Part shown: piece by piece, positions 9,823 through 20,548 of the stretch
How the letters are laid out: each line of letters begins with the position of its first letter
Numbering within the stretch: the stretch's first letter is position 1
From: Brachypodium distachyon
Taxonomy: Eukaryota; Streptophyta; Magnoliopsida; Poales; Poaceae
Length of the DNA: 64,000 bases
Assembly: GCF_000005505.3 (NCBI RefSeq)
Contig: NC_016134.3
Coordinates: 14,862,624 to 14,926,623 of the forward strand
Direction of reading: 5' to 3'
Made by a program: the position numbers and the translations under genes
Notes under the pieces: model-generated
What the model saw: the letters and a program-made list of their open reading frames with translations, nothing else
Databases searched by the model: none
What the model was told of the DNA's origin: nothing

Positions 9823-10287
9823 GAATGCCGTCCGTCAGTACGGACTTTCTCCGTCGAGCTCCCTATTCTCCGCTTCAATGGAGGAGCACCGGAAGGAGTC
9901 CCCAGACCACCGCGTCATATCGATGGATCTTTGTTAGCAGGGAAGAAGGCTAGATGGAAAGGCCGGAATGATGGCACGGAATATATATAGGCATAGAGCT
10001 CTTTCGAGAGACTTCTGCACGCCTCCGCGAATCAATCTCCCTATTAATTAAGGAATATTGACGGCCGGAGGGCGCGCGGGAACACATCAGTTTCCCATGC
10101 AAGGCCCTTCAACTGCCCACGCACGCCGGTTTCCCATGCAAGGCTGTCGCGCACGCCTCCGCAAGTCAAACCGCACCGGTGAAGAGTCTAGGAGCATTCA
10201 TGCAAACTGCTTTCAAAGCCCACCACCCAACACTCATCACCAGAAACCACTCCCCTTCCCCTTATTATCGCTATTTAACCCGGCAGC

Positions 10288-10827
10288 ATGGCACTACTTC
10301 TTTCTATTCTTCTCCTTGTACACATCTTCACCTCTCTCCACTTCTTCTGTGTGGTTAACCGACGGGCAATGTTGTTCCAAGGCCGCACCTTCATCCCGCC
10401 AACCCTCACGGAGGAGCAGTTGTTCTCACCGGGCGTGCTTGTGGAGCGTACGCTCCAGGTGTGGGCGATGTCGCGCAGCAGGAGCCCGATGGAGCTGGTC
10501 AGGGACTTCCTCCACACGGGTTTCTTACACCGGGAGGCCGTAGGCCCTCCAATGTACCGCGTGGAGAAGCTCCAAGAGGATGGCGTCGACACGGCCATCC
10601 TCGTGCACCTCACTAACAACCACGATGCCGAGTACCTCCTTGGCCGCATGTACTGGTGTGGATGTGATTTTATTGCATTCATGCTGTACAACGTGTACAC
10701 CAACACGGCGAACACGTTCCCCCACGCCGGCCAGATGCACGTCCTCCCGTACGTCGTGCCGGAGGTGGTGCCTGTGGAGGGGCCTGCCGAGCCTGGCGTG
10801 GCATCGGAGGAGGAAGCTGGCGGCTAG
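10288..10827 (+). CDS. Hypothetical 179-residue protein, MULE cargo
   Basis: Uninterrupted frame with a hydrophobic N terminus (about residues 3-23, LLLSILLLVHIFTSLHFFCV) that could be a signal anchor. A soluble region rich in charged and aromatic residues follows, with an acidic tail. A later Met at residue 28 would remove the hydrophobic segment. A TATA-like 'ctatttaa' occurs at about 10271-10278, very close to the start. Third-position GC is high, as in grass genes. It sits between MULE ends, so it may be a captured host gene fragment. I recognise no domain. Confidence 0.45.
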   Translation: MALLLSILLLVHIFTSLHFFCVVNRRAMLFQGRTFIPPTLTEEQLFSPGVLVERTLQVWAMSRSRSPMELVRDFLHTGFLHREAVGPPMYRVEKLQEDGVDTAILVHLTNNHDAEYLLGRMYWCGCDFIAFMLYNVYTNTANTFPHAGQMHVLPYVVPEVVPVEGPAEPGVASEEEAGG

Positions 10828-11234
10828 GAGTGATCGGTCACGTCGTTGTGATTGTAAAGTTTTATATTGATGTCGTTAATTGTTAGAATTTGCACTGGAT
10901 GTTCTATGATGATGAATTGTTATGGTGTGATTGTAATAACCGCTATATTGAACTGCCTGTGATGTGATCGCTTCCATAATTTAGCATGTGAGGTGTGTTT
11001 TACTTTCTTCGATTAGGCTATATAGACGCCGCTTCCCTTCGTAAGTCTTGCCGGCAAGCCCACTGAGGTGTATCTGGCGGCGGTGTTGCCAGTGATTCCA
11101 TTCGTTCAGTATCGTCGGCGAGTACGGAGGCATATTTGGCAGGGGCGGCGGCGTATGTGACAAACAACCCTAAATCGTCCTATTTGGGGTAGGCTCGGGG
11201 AAAGGAATGAGAGAGATAGGTGACGGACCCACCT

Positions 11235-11557
11235 GTCATTCGTTGCATCTCCCCACATGTAAGTTAAGTCGACCGCCCCCACCTGTCAGGACGTGGCCCG
11301 CATGTAAGGTAACCAGATCCGTTAAGACCTTCTCGCAGCCCCACACGCCAAAAACGCGGCCCGGCCCCACCTAACAGCACTCCCCGCGGCCCACCCATCA
11401 GAACCAAACGGTCAAAGGGGCTTGACCGTTAGCATGTGCTCCGTGAGGGCATTTGCGAGGAATCGCGTAACGAACAAGTGTAGCAGCGAGCACTGTTTCT
11501 ATCCTCGGGTATTCCTGAGTACAGCTAAGGGATGAGGGGCACATAAATAAAAAAGCC
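11235..11557 (-). repeat. MULE right terminal inverted repeat
   Basis: Read from 11557 inward it begins GGCTTTTTTATTTATG and follows the left terminal repeat, including the palindrome-like 'ggtcaaaggggcttgacc'. The 9-bp duplication follows directly at 11558-11566. Confidence 0.8.
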
Positions 11558-11566
11558 TAAAGTATA

Positions 11567-11856
11567 TATGTTTACACAGGGGCTCTCCTTGCACCAAAGA
11601 AAGGCTAAAACCTCACTAACCACCTTTGCATGTTTCTGTGGTTTGTTTCTTGTCATACATGCATGCTGGTTAAAGTACCGAGAGTACATCATCATAGCAC
11701 GTTTTTGCTAATCAAACAACTCTTGGGACTTGGGAGAGTACTGAGGCAGCAGGCGGCCGGCCTCCTTGCCGCCTTGGTGGAAGTGATGCAGGGATATATC
11801 CTGCCCATCTCCACCTCCAGTGCAGGAGGAAGAAGATCGATTAAAAACTTATTTTG
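11567..11856. other. Spacer between the MULE and CACTA-2
   Basis: About 290 bases without a recognisable feature. A short open stretch around 11725-11850 (RQQAAGLLAALVEVMQGY) has no identifiable family. Confidence 0.5.
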
Positions 11857-11875
11857 CTACACTACTACAGAAAGG

Positions 11876-12180
11876 CTTATCAGTAACGGTCGAAAAACAA
11901 CATCAGTAACGGTCGGGGCCGGCGTTACTAACTTTCTGTTACTGATGATGGGTATCATCAATAACGGTCGTTCCAACCGTTACTGATATACCTATCATCA
12001 GTAACGGTCGCTGCGACCGTTACTGATGTACCATCATCAGTGGCGGGCGGCTCGACCCGATCGTTACTGATGAAGACCATCATCAGTGACGGTCACGTTT
12101 CCGCACCCGTCACTGATGATATGTACATCAGTAACGGTCGCTTTGCCACATCAGTGTCGGACGAGCGACCGACACTGATA
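11876..12180. repeat. CACTA-2 left subterminal repeats
   Basis: Ten or more copies of 'atcagtaacggtcg' and its complement, arranged as facing pairs about 25-35 bp apart. These are the expected transposase-binding repeats of the end. Confidence 0.85.
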
Positions 12181-12676
12181 CATTTTCATTAATTAAAAAA
12201 ATAATTAAAACCACAGAAAATACATAGGAAAATATATATCTGAATACACAGCACAGCACAGCACAGAAAAATACACAGCCACATCATTTAAAGCAAACAA
12301 ATGTATATAAAGCCGCATCATTTAAAGCATATAAAGAATACAAATGTATCTCACTTCACGACATCGATTACAAAGTGTCACCACTTGTTCCACGCGTTCG
12401 TAGAAGTACCCACTAGGCTTGATGACCCCACTAGTTTTCCCTTGGTCGTAACTTTTCAGGCTGTGTTAATTAGTCATTTGATGGGTTTCCAGTACCGACC
12501 TCGAACACCCTTCTTCGGAAGTAGTGAATCGAAGTAGTACACCGCGGACCAAAGCAAACAAATGAGTAGTGTCACCCAATGGTCTCTGTTTTCAAAAGAA
12601 ACAAACTTTAGTATCTAAGGGTGTATAAGAAAGACTGAATTAGAAAAAACAAACGGTTCCATATATAAAATTCAAC
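12181..12676. other. AT-rich 3' flank of the second CACTA-2 gene
   Basis: AT-rich and non-coding, with a short 'cacagcacagca' run at 12248-12266 and repeated 'catcatttaaagca'. It probably contains the 3' untranslated region of the gene that ends at 12677. Confidence 0.45.
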
Positions 12677-13448
12677 TTACTCCAAATTAAGGAAGAAGAG
12701 GATAAAGTCGTGGTCCGCGTATTTCTCCAGACATGCCACCAAGTATTTAGACGCCAGGGTTCTTGAGGGATCCTTTTCTGGCTCAAGACCGATGTCACCG
12801 TAGTTGACCACCGTGGGGTCTAGAATGGTTACTTTTTTGACCTCCATTCGTCGCATTTCCCTTATTTGGTAGGCAGACCACAGCCTTGAGAGGTTGATAT
12901 CAAGCTTTTCGCGGTTGAAGAGGTGTAACAGTTCGTTGAACTCCACACCAAAGGTGATAGCACGTTCCTGAATGTTCCCAGTTTCTTGGTCAAAGAAACC
13001 ATAGTCTCGTGGGATTCGAACATTGATTTGTTGGGCATGCTGTTGAGAACCAGCTGATGCTTGGATGTAGAACTGATGAAGCTCTTGCATCTCTCTGGAC
13101 ACGGCACGCAGGGAATCTTCGGAGATCATCGGTCTTCCAGGATAGTAAATAAGCACCCGGTCAAACTCCCTAGCCATGAAATAGGATCCGTCTTTGAATC
13201 TCTGGACTTGACAGGGTTCTTCATGAGAATGTCAGGCCTATTGTCTTTCCAGACTCCAGTTATGTCAGGCACATAGTGCATCTCATCTTGATTGACATTG
13301 GAGGAGTCTTTGATGGTCTTGCCACCACGCCCCCTCTTTTTATGCCTCCTCTTATTGCCCCATGCCTTTTGCTCCTCTGCCTTCCGCACTGCTATGTTAA
13401 TGGACGCTAGGAATCGCTCGCGCCACTCGTCAGTGACTTGGAACCTCG
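12677..13448 (-). pseudogene. CACTA second-gene protein, C-terminal part
   Basis: The first piece (from 13448) reads …VTDEWRERFLASINIAVRK, followed by a basic HKKRGRGGK stretch. The second (13177-12677) reads FDRVLIYYPGRP, then INVRIPRDYGFFDQE and ITFGVEFNELLHLFNREK. This is a conserved but uncharacterised protein that commonly accompanies TNP2 in grass CACTA elements, some members of which are annotated as Ulp1-protease related. I see no Cys-protease triad here. A frameshift near 13130-13180 joins the pieces. The 5' part of the gene is on the far side of the gypsy insertion (30125-30524). Confidence 0.6.
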
Positions 13449-13811
13449 TTACTTTACCTGGCACCCTGCAACAAGTACTGTTGACCTCTGCCAGCTCCCG
13501 TCAGAGATTCTCTTTCGGTGCTTCTTTTGTGCAGTCGCCTGGCACCGCTACGTAAGCGGCGACTGCTTTTCCCGTGGTAATGATAGCGCTGCTTTACTTG
13601 GCACCGCGTGGTTAGGATAAGATCGTGAGAGATCTCGGTGCTTATCCTGCAAGCTCATAAGATAAGATAATCGCGCCGACATACACCTGGTTTGCCGGCT
13701 TAACGTTAGTTTGGCTTTATGACACCGGCATACTCGACCGTGCCGGCTATGCCCTTCTCATCTCGGCTAGAGCATATCGTCATGACCCTACCCAGGGTCA
13801 TCCCCCCGACA
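13449..13811 (-). repeat. Gypsy 3' LTR, truncated
   Basis: It matches 29737-30124 of the 5' LTR from 'ttactttacctggcaccctgcaacaag' to 'ccgaca'. A 23-27 bp gap falls after 'ctcggtgct'. The remaining LTR (about 430 bp, including the TATA box, R and U5) is missing, together with the expected outer TG end and target duplication. No clear polypurine tract precedes it at 13812-13840. Confidence 0.8.
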
Positions 13812-14638
13812 CTAGTCTCTGAAGCCGTTGCGGTCCGGCAGGGAAGAATGTCGGGCCACGACAATTTCCCATAGACAAACCATCGAAGCTTACAAGAGCC
13901 AAGCCAGAAAAGATGTCGAGATGACCCCAAGTTCTCTCAGCCGAGACCAAGTTAGTTCGACATATCGGGTCAGCGCGCTTGTCTAGCCCTTGACCGAGAT
14001 TCCTTTCTCCTCCGTGGCCAATAGCAGAAAACTTACTTCTGCCGACATTGAGGCCACCTGTTGCCTGTACTATGTGCTTCTCTAAAATAACGGGAGGATA
14101 AGACTCAAGTTACTGCCGGTGCGCTTTTTGAGGCGAGCGCATTGTCCCATCAGACAGTAAAGCCGATAGAGTCATTAAGAGGGGAATTTCGGTTCCCACG
14201 CAGACACTTATCTTCCCGGATCTTGCGGGATCCTCGGCGCCACGCAGTGCAGTAACCGAGCGCATGCGCCTTAATGGAGTTAACGGGCCCCCAAAATCGT
14301 GCGCATTCTTCCTGTTGGCCACATGGATAATGGGCGCGGGGGATCCGCGCCCCATTACTGCGCCACGGGTATAAGTAAAGGGGGAGGGCGAGGGTAAAAA
14401 ACCCTTCGCACTCCTCGCTCTCCTCGCCTTCCTCTATCCCTTTGCTCTCTGTGCAATCCACCATTGCAGCCAGCTCGAAGCTTTTCCGCCGCCGCGGTCC
14501 TTTGCTCTCCGCCACCGAGCTCGTCGCTGCAAGCTTTCTCGCGCTCGCTTGGGTCTCCGCCGCACTTCCTTGCTCGCCCGAGCCCCGCGCGAGCACCTTC
14601 TCACTGAAAAACGCAAACCCTAGATCTGCTCCCAAACC

Positions 14639-17600
14639 ATGGCTTCTTCTTCCCGCAACCCGGCGTCGACCCTGCTGCTCAGCAGGTCGAAGAGAGGACT
14701 GGTTCGGAGCGTGGCAGCTGGGAGGACTCCGATGTGTCTCCGGCGGACATCGCGTGGCTCCGCCGCTCCCGGCGGATTCTAGAGGACGTGGAGTGCCGGA
14801 TTCCCGGCAACGAGGTTGTGCCGACACCGGAGCCTGGTGAGCATGTTGTCTTCCTCGCCCATTTCAAACGCGGCTTTGCTCTCCCGGCCAGCGACTTCCT
14901 TAGGAATTTTCTTAGATTTCTTCGGCCTTCAGCCGCACCACCTTCTAGCGAATGGCAACCTCACACTCTCGGCATTCGTCACCCGCTGCGAGGGTTATCT
15001 CGGCCTCTGGCCTTCCATTGACTTGTGGGCCAGGTACTTCATGTTCCGGCCCCAAGTTCTCCCCGACAAAGAAAATTCCGGCGCCGCTACGCCAATGACC
15101 TAGTGCGGCGCCGCCACCGTCATACCCCGCCAGGGTTCCATCTTTCCTCGGATTCAAGGTCTTGAGTCCTGCAAGAAATGGCTCAAGACCTTCTTTTACG
15201 TCAAGAACACCTCCGACACCGACAGAATCAACTTGCCGGGATTCGAAGTCGGTCCCTCGGAGGAGAAGAGGAACTGGACATATGATCCGAAGGGAACCAT
15301 CTCGGAAATCAACAAAATCCACGCTGGCATCCTCGAACTCAAGGAGAACGGGATGACGGCTGACGATTTGTTGGCCACTTTTGTATACTGGCTGCTGTGC
15401 CCGCTCCAGCGCCGGGTACACAAGATGTGCTTCTATGGCGGCCAGTTCGACCCGGACAGAGTGTCGACATTCAAGCTCAATCAGGTGAAAGTCCGGCGCC
15501 GGGTCAAGGCGATCGCAAAGACGAGCATGACAAAGCACTGGACCTGGGGCATGCCGGCATACAGCCGGGAACGCCGTGCTCCTCCTGTAAGTTTTTGTTT
15601 TTCATCTATCTCCTGTTCATATCCGACACATGGTTATGCCGCCATCTATCTGACGAACGCTTATCTCGGCACCACCTGACTTCTTTGTGCAGAGGTTCGC
15701 TCTTCAATGCAACGAGGACGGGAATTCCCCAGACAAACGCTTCGCGGCCCCGCGCAGGACCATCATCGACAATGAAGATCCGGACTCCGAGGATCACATG
15801 CCGATAGCCCATGCCAGCCCTCATTGTGTCGAATGTAAGGACTTCTGACATCTTCTCGTAGTCCTTAGAACATTCATTATCAAGATACTTACACCTGCTC
15901 TACCCCGGAAACAGTCGAATCGGACGAGCCTGCTGCTGTCGAGACGACAGATTCGGCCACTGCTGAAGCATCGGGATGAGAGAGACGCGCCGTCCCGAAG
16001 CGCGCCGCCGAGAAGGATCTTCCGCGGACTATTAAGCGGAAGAAGACTGCCTGCCGTGGACCCAAGCCGAAGCCCTTGGTCGCAGGGTAAGGCTAACACC
16101 ATTTCAATCCTTGACGTCGGTTTTCTTCTTTATTGTCATGACTACGACTAACTTTTATTTCTGCAGGGCGGCTCTGACGGCCACGCAATCTCAGACGTGT
16201 ATTGCGTCTGAGATCCCGGCGGCTCCATCTCCCCGTGCCGAGGCTGCGACCCAAGCCACGGGTGAGACCGAGACTGTCGTGGACTCGACATCATCCGTCC
16301 GGGATGTCGGCTCGAGCGTCGATGCTTCGAGCGTCGCCGCCTCAGCCGGGATGTCCGCAGCCGGGACCTCAGCTGCCGGGACTGCTCCTTCCTCGGCGGC
16401 AGCCGAGACATTGACGGAGCCGCAGGCCATGGAGACTCCGCAGCAGCTGGCAACGGGGCCCCAAGAACCCCAAGGACCGCAGTCAACTCCGATAGCTCCG
16501 TCATCATCACCGCAGCCGCAAGCCACTCAGCTCGCTTCTGCAAAAGCCAAGAAGGCTAAGAGCTCTGCTAACCCGGCAGAATCAGCGCCTCCGGATTCTT
16601 CTGGCTCGCATTCTTCTCGAAGGCACCAGGGAGTTCCCCTCAGGACGGCCAGTGGGCACAGCTGGGGGTCGCTGGGCCAGTTTGTAATGGACTGGAACAG
16701 CACCGACAAGTATGAGGTGACCTCCAGCACCCTCCAGTCGGCGCGGCAAAGCCCCCTGGTGGGACCTCCGCCTGCGGCGACTCCAGAGTCGGTGTCGGCC
16801 CGAATGTACCAAGCAAGGGTGGCCTTGTTTGAGACCAACCGAGCTGCAGAGGTATGAAGAACTCCTCTAAAGAAAAACTTTACTTTTAACTTCAATATAG
16901 TATGCATAGTCCTAGTCCCCGAGGTTTAGGGCGAGTAAGAATTAGTCGGCCTGAAGCTTATCTCATAAAACTTCGAACACTCTGCAACATTTAAAAACTT
17001 CAAACACCTATTCCTCGAGATTCAGGCCGGGTTTAGAATAGTCAGCCTGAAGCTTTAAAAACTTCAAACACTTATTCCCCGAGATTCAGGTCGGGTTTAG
17101 AATAGTCGGCCTGAAGCTTTGAAACTACAAACATTTATTCCCAGAGATTCAGGCCGGGTTTAGAATAGTCAGACTGAAGCTTTAGAAACTTCAAACACTT
17201 ATTTCCTGAGATTCAGGCTGGGTTTAGAATAGTCGGCCTAAAGCTTTAGAAACTTCAAACACTTATTCCCCGAGATTCAAGCCGGGTTTAGAATAGTCAG
17301 CCTGAAGCTTTGAAACTTCAAACACTTATTCCCCGAGATTCAAGCCGGGTTTAGAATAGTCAGCCTGAAGCTTTGAAACTTCAAACACTTATTCCCCGAG
17401 ATTCTGGCCGGGTTTAGAATAGTCGGCCTGAAGCTTTGAAACTTCAAACACTTATTTCCTGAGATTCAGGCCGGGTTTAGAATAGTCGGCCTGAAGCTTA
17501 TAATTGTTGACTTCTTACTGCAATAAACTTATCGGTGAATCATCGTTTTGCAGTCCTGCATGAATAAGCGCACCGCCACCTTCAAGACTTTGGTAGCAAA

Positions 17601-18857
17601 GTACAAGAAGTTGGAGGCGGAGCATGAGGCTTTGAAAGCCGATCGCGAGAGCCAGAGTAAGTATATTTTACTGTCATAAAAGCTTTGTCCGAGTATCAAT
17701 GCGCTGCGAAAGCTAATACGTGCTCTTGTTCACAGCCAGGGTAAACACTCAAGTGGCGGAGCTCCTGAAGCGCGTCGCCGAAGTCCAAGATATCATTTCC
17801 TTCCTGTTTCGGGTTTCGTCCAACTTACACTCCAGCCTCTATAATGTATGTTTGTCAAATAGATGAGAAGACTCGGCTAGCAGAACAGCACCGGGAGGAC
17901 GTGGCTCGGCTGCAGGCGCAAATCACAGCGCAAGCGGAGGCGCATAAGACCGAGGTGGGTGAACTCACCTCGGCCCTCTCTACCCAGGCTGATGAGAAGA
18001 TCCGTCTGGAGAGCGAGGTGCAGAAATGCAAGGGTCTGGTCGCCGAGATTGAGACCCGCGCCATTGCCGCCGAGAAAGAGGATGCCGAGAAGACCCGGCT
18101 GTTTAAGGTTGTCCGGCATGACCTCGTCAAGATCGACACCATGCTGACCAATAAGTTCCCCTAACACAAATTTCTTCATTTTATCCCTTGTCCGAGTAAT
18201 AGTAACAGGATGGCGAGACTCATTACTATCTTCTGTGCTTTTGTCAGAATTTTTTCCACAATCGATCGAGACCGCCCAAGCTGCCGTGCTCAAGGCGCGC
18301 AAGAAGAGGGATCCAGCCGGAACAACCCCCTTCGAATACGACTTAGTGGATTATCTGGTTAGCATTGCTAGCCGGGTAAAGCCTCTACAGTCGTTCGGGG
18401 TTAAAATGCTGAATGCCGGCATCCGGGCCTTCCGAGCTCTATAGCCTGGAGAAGAGGCTCCGACCGGCATCCCAAAACTGGCAACGCGCCTGCTGGAGGT
18501 GGAGGATCGCCTCAACGAGTGGCAGGAATCGGCCGCGCGTGTCGGCGCCGACACGGCCTTGCCGTTCGTACTGTCTTGGTACGACGGCATCAACCTCGAC
18601 GTGCTGCAGTCGATGCGTGCCGGTTCCCCTACCCGTCGGACCCGGAGCTGATCGCCAAGCGCCAAGAGTGGGCTTACTCCTTCATACAATATACCGCTGT
18701 GCATAAGTTTGTGAAGGGCCCGGCATCCGAGGCAGAGGCCGAGATGGCCGACGAAGACGAGGAAGAAGCAGTTGACGAGGAAATTGTCGTCGAGTCGGCG
18801 TCCACCGCCACGGATGCTACGAGTTCTGGCGCCAACAACCCCTCTGCTTCTTCTTAG
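14639..18857 (+). pseudogene. Antisense multi-exon gene of the gypsy element (PF04195-type)
   Basis: The gene runs opposite to gag-pol. Exon 1 (14639-15588) encodes a Ser-rich start, then VVPTPEPGEHVVFLAHFKRGF and a LWPSIDLWARYF region, as in the 'putative gypsy type transposon' domain. Further exons by splice consensus are 15693-15834, 15915-16086, 16167-16851 (Ser/Ala/Thr-rich), 17554-17656, 17736-17845, about 17863-18164 (coiled coil rich in Glu, Lys, Ala), and 18248-18857. The last has FGVKMLNAGIRAFRAL and an acidic C terminus. A TATA-like GTATAAGTAAAG is at about 14369. Breaks are frameshifts near 14670 and 14905, stops at 15101 and about 15978, and a shift after 18440. Function is unknown in this family; a structural or regulatory role is only conjecture. 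Confidence 0.7.
16911..17505. repeat. 63-64 bp tandem array inside an antisense-gene intron
   Basis: Units begin 'gagattcaggccgggtttagaatagtcggcctgaagctttgaaacttcaaacacttattcccc'. The word 'gagattc' recurs at 17017, 17081, 17144, 17208, 17272, 17335, 17398 and 17461, so spacing is 63 or 64. A decayed first copy lies at about 16917. Each unit contains the inverted pair 'ttcaggcc…ggcctgaa'. The array lies between a splice donor at 16852 and an acceptor at 17553. Confidence 0.92.
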
Positions 18858-19487
18858 TCATGTCAGAAAAAAGGAACTTTAGAATCATCAGATCCCCGGG
18901 ATGCCGGGTGCACATGTAACCGGGATAACATCCTTTTGTTTGTAAGACATCATGTTTTTAATTTATCTAAGTCTTTTGCTTATCGAATTCCAGACCGAGT
19001 CCCAAAATCCATTTTTCCTTTTAGTGAAATTTTATGACCTCGGTTCTTTTGTCTGCCTTATCGGCGTTCGACGTATGAATCGCGAAGTCATAGAACCACC
19101 TTTTTGAAAAAATAAAGTCGATTAATTCGCTTGGCAATACCCGAGTTAAGAAATAAATGCCGGGTTAAGACAATACGCATCTCGGCTCGCTTCTTTGTTT
19201 GTTTCTGCAATCGCTTTTCATGTGTTCGGTTATCTCATACTCGTCTCTAGCTTGCCATGAAGCCGGGTTGCGGACAGCAGCGAAGTCATAGAGGGGATTT
19301 TCAATACCGACACACTACTAACCTGACCTAAGATTACACAACTAAGCCATGCCGACATACAAAAGATAATTGCAACACATCATTTAAATAACATGACAGT
19401 CACTGAGTTCCTTTTGAGAACCCGGCGAAGAATTTCATTGTCTCAAAACATTCAACATAACGAGAAAACAATACAAATACTCATCTC

Positions 19488-20548
19488 TCAAGTATAGAAT
19501 GGACGAAGCAAAGCTACGTTCCATGGCCTCTTGGTCTCCTCGCCCGACCGGTCCATCCTATTCGCCTTGGGATCTTGCGCATCTATAAAATAGTAGGAAT
19601 CGTTGTGAAGCGCTTTGCTCACAATGAATGGTCTTTCCCATGGGGGTGACAGTTTGTGCATGCGGGCTGTGCGTTGCACAAGTCGGAGAACGAGGTCTCC
19701 TTCCCGGAATATTCGCGGGTTGACCTTTCGGCTGTGATAACGCCTTAGGTGATGTTGGTAGATGGCCGACCAAGATAGAGCTAACTCCCATGCTTCTTCT
19801 AGCAGGTCGACATCATTTTCTCGGGCCTCTTTTACCTCAGCTTTGGTATACATGGTCACTCACGGGGAGTCATGTTCAATGTCGGCTGGTAAGACAGCTT
19901 CCGCCCCGTATACGAGGAAGAATGGCGTATAGCCTGTAGAGCGATTGGGAGACTCCATAGCACAGCCGGGACTTCGTCCAGCCAGCATCCCGGAGTACGT
20001 TCCAATGGTTCAATCAACCGAGGTTTTATGCCGGCCAGAACCATACCATTTGCCCTTTCAACTTGTCCGTTGGACTGAGAGTGTGCTACAGAAGCGATAT
20101 CCAGCCGGATCTTCTTTTCCGCACAAAATCGCGTGAAAGGTCCCTCCGCGAAGTTCGTTCCATTATCCGTGATGACACTGTGCGGGTACCCGTATCTCAA
20201 GATGATGTCCTTCAGGAATGATACCGTGGTTTTGCCGTCACACTTTCGTACCGACTTTACCTCAATCCATTTGGTGAACTTGTCGACCATGACCAAGATA
20301 TGTGTCATGTCTCCTCGCACCTGCTTGAAAGGTCCGACCATATCCAAACACCAAACAACAAATGGCTAAGTGATTGGAATAGTCTTGAGCTCGGATGCCG
20401 GCATATGAATTTTGCTGGCATATCTCTGGCAGCCGTTGCACGTCCTAACTATGTCTTCTGCTTCCTGTAGTGCACTCAGCCAGTAGAAACCATGCCGGAA
20501 TGCCTTGCCCACTAGCGTTCTTGAAGATGCATGATGGCCACACTCTCC
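19488..20548 (-). pseudogene. Gypsy integrase
   Basis: The zinc-binding HHCC region lies at about 20400-20548 (GHHASSRTLVGKAF … CNGCQRYA). The catalytic core follows, with LDMVGPF, VMVDKFTKWIE, VITDNGTNF and HSQSNGQVERAN. The C-terminal part from 19859 reads FREGDLVLRLV…LSPPWERPFIV, as in gypsy integrases. Stops interrupt it at about 20366 (probable Trp codon) and about 20548. A frame change joins the last part at about 19856. It would have inserted the cDNA into the genome. Confidence 0.85.

Larger units (their letters stand above)
5848..11557. mobile_element. Mutator-like element (Pack-MULE type), complete
   Basis: A perfect 9-bp direct repeat TAAAGTATA flanks the element at 5839-5847 and 11558-11566, the target duplication size of Mutator elements. 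The ends are long inverted repeats, about 5848-6180 and 11235-11557. They share 'ttttttatttatgtgcccctc' (one mismatch just outside), 'gtactcaggaatacc', 'aacggtcaagcccctttgaccgttt' and 'gggtgggccgcggggagtgctg'. No MURA-like transposase is present. The interior carries a decayed DUF4283-like gene and two divergent open frames, so it is best read as a non-autonomous Pack-MULE. Confidence 0.88.

Noticed and set aside
13812..13840. Polypurine tract beside the gypsy 3' LTR
   Set aside because: The minus-strand sequence here is mixed. The only purine run ('gtcgggggga') lies inside the part shared by both LTRs.
16911..17505. CRISPR-like array (regular repeats)
   Set aside because: Units are contiguous 63-64 bp tandem copies without unique spacers, in a plant retrotransposon intron.
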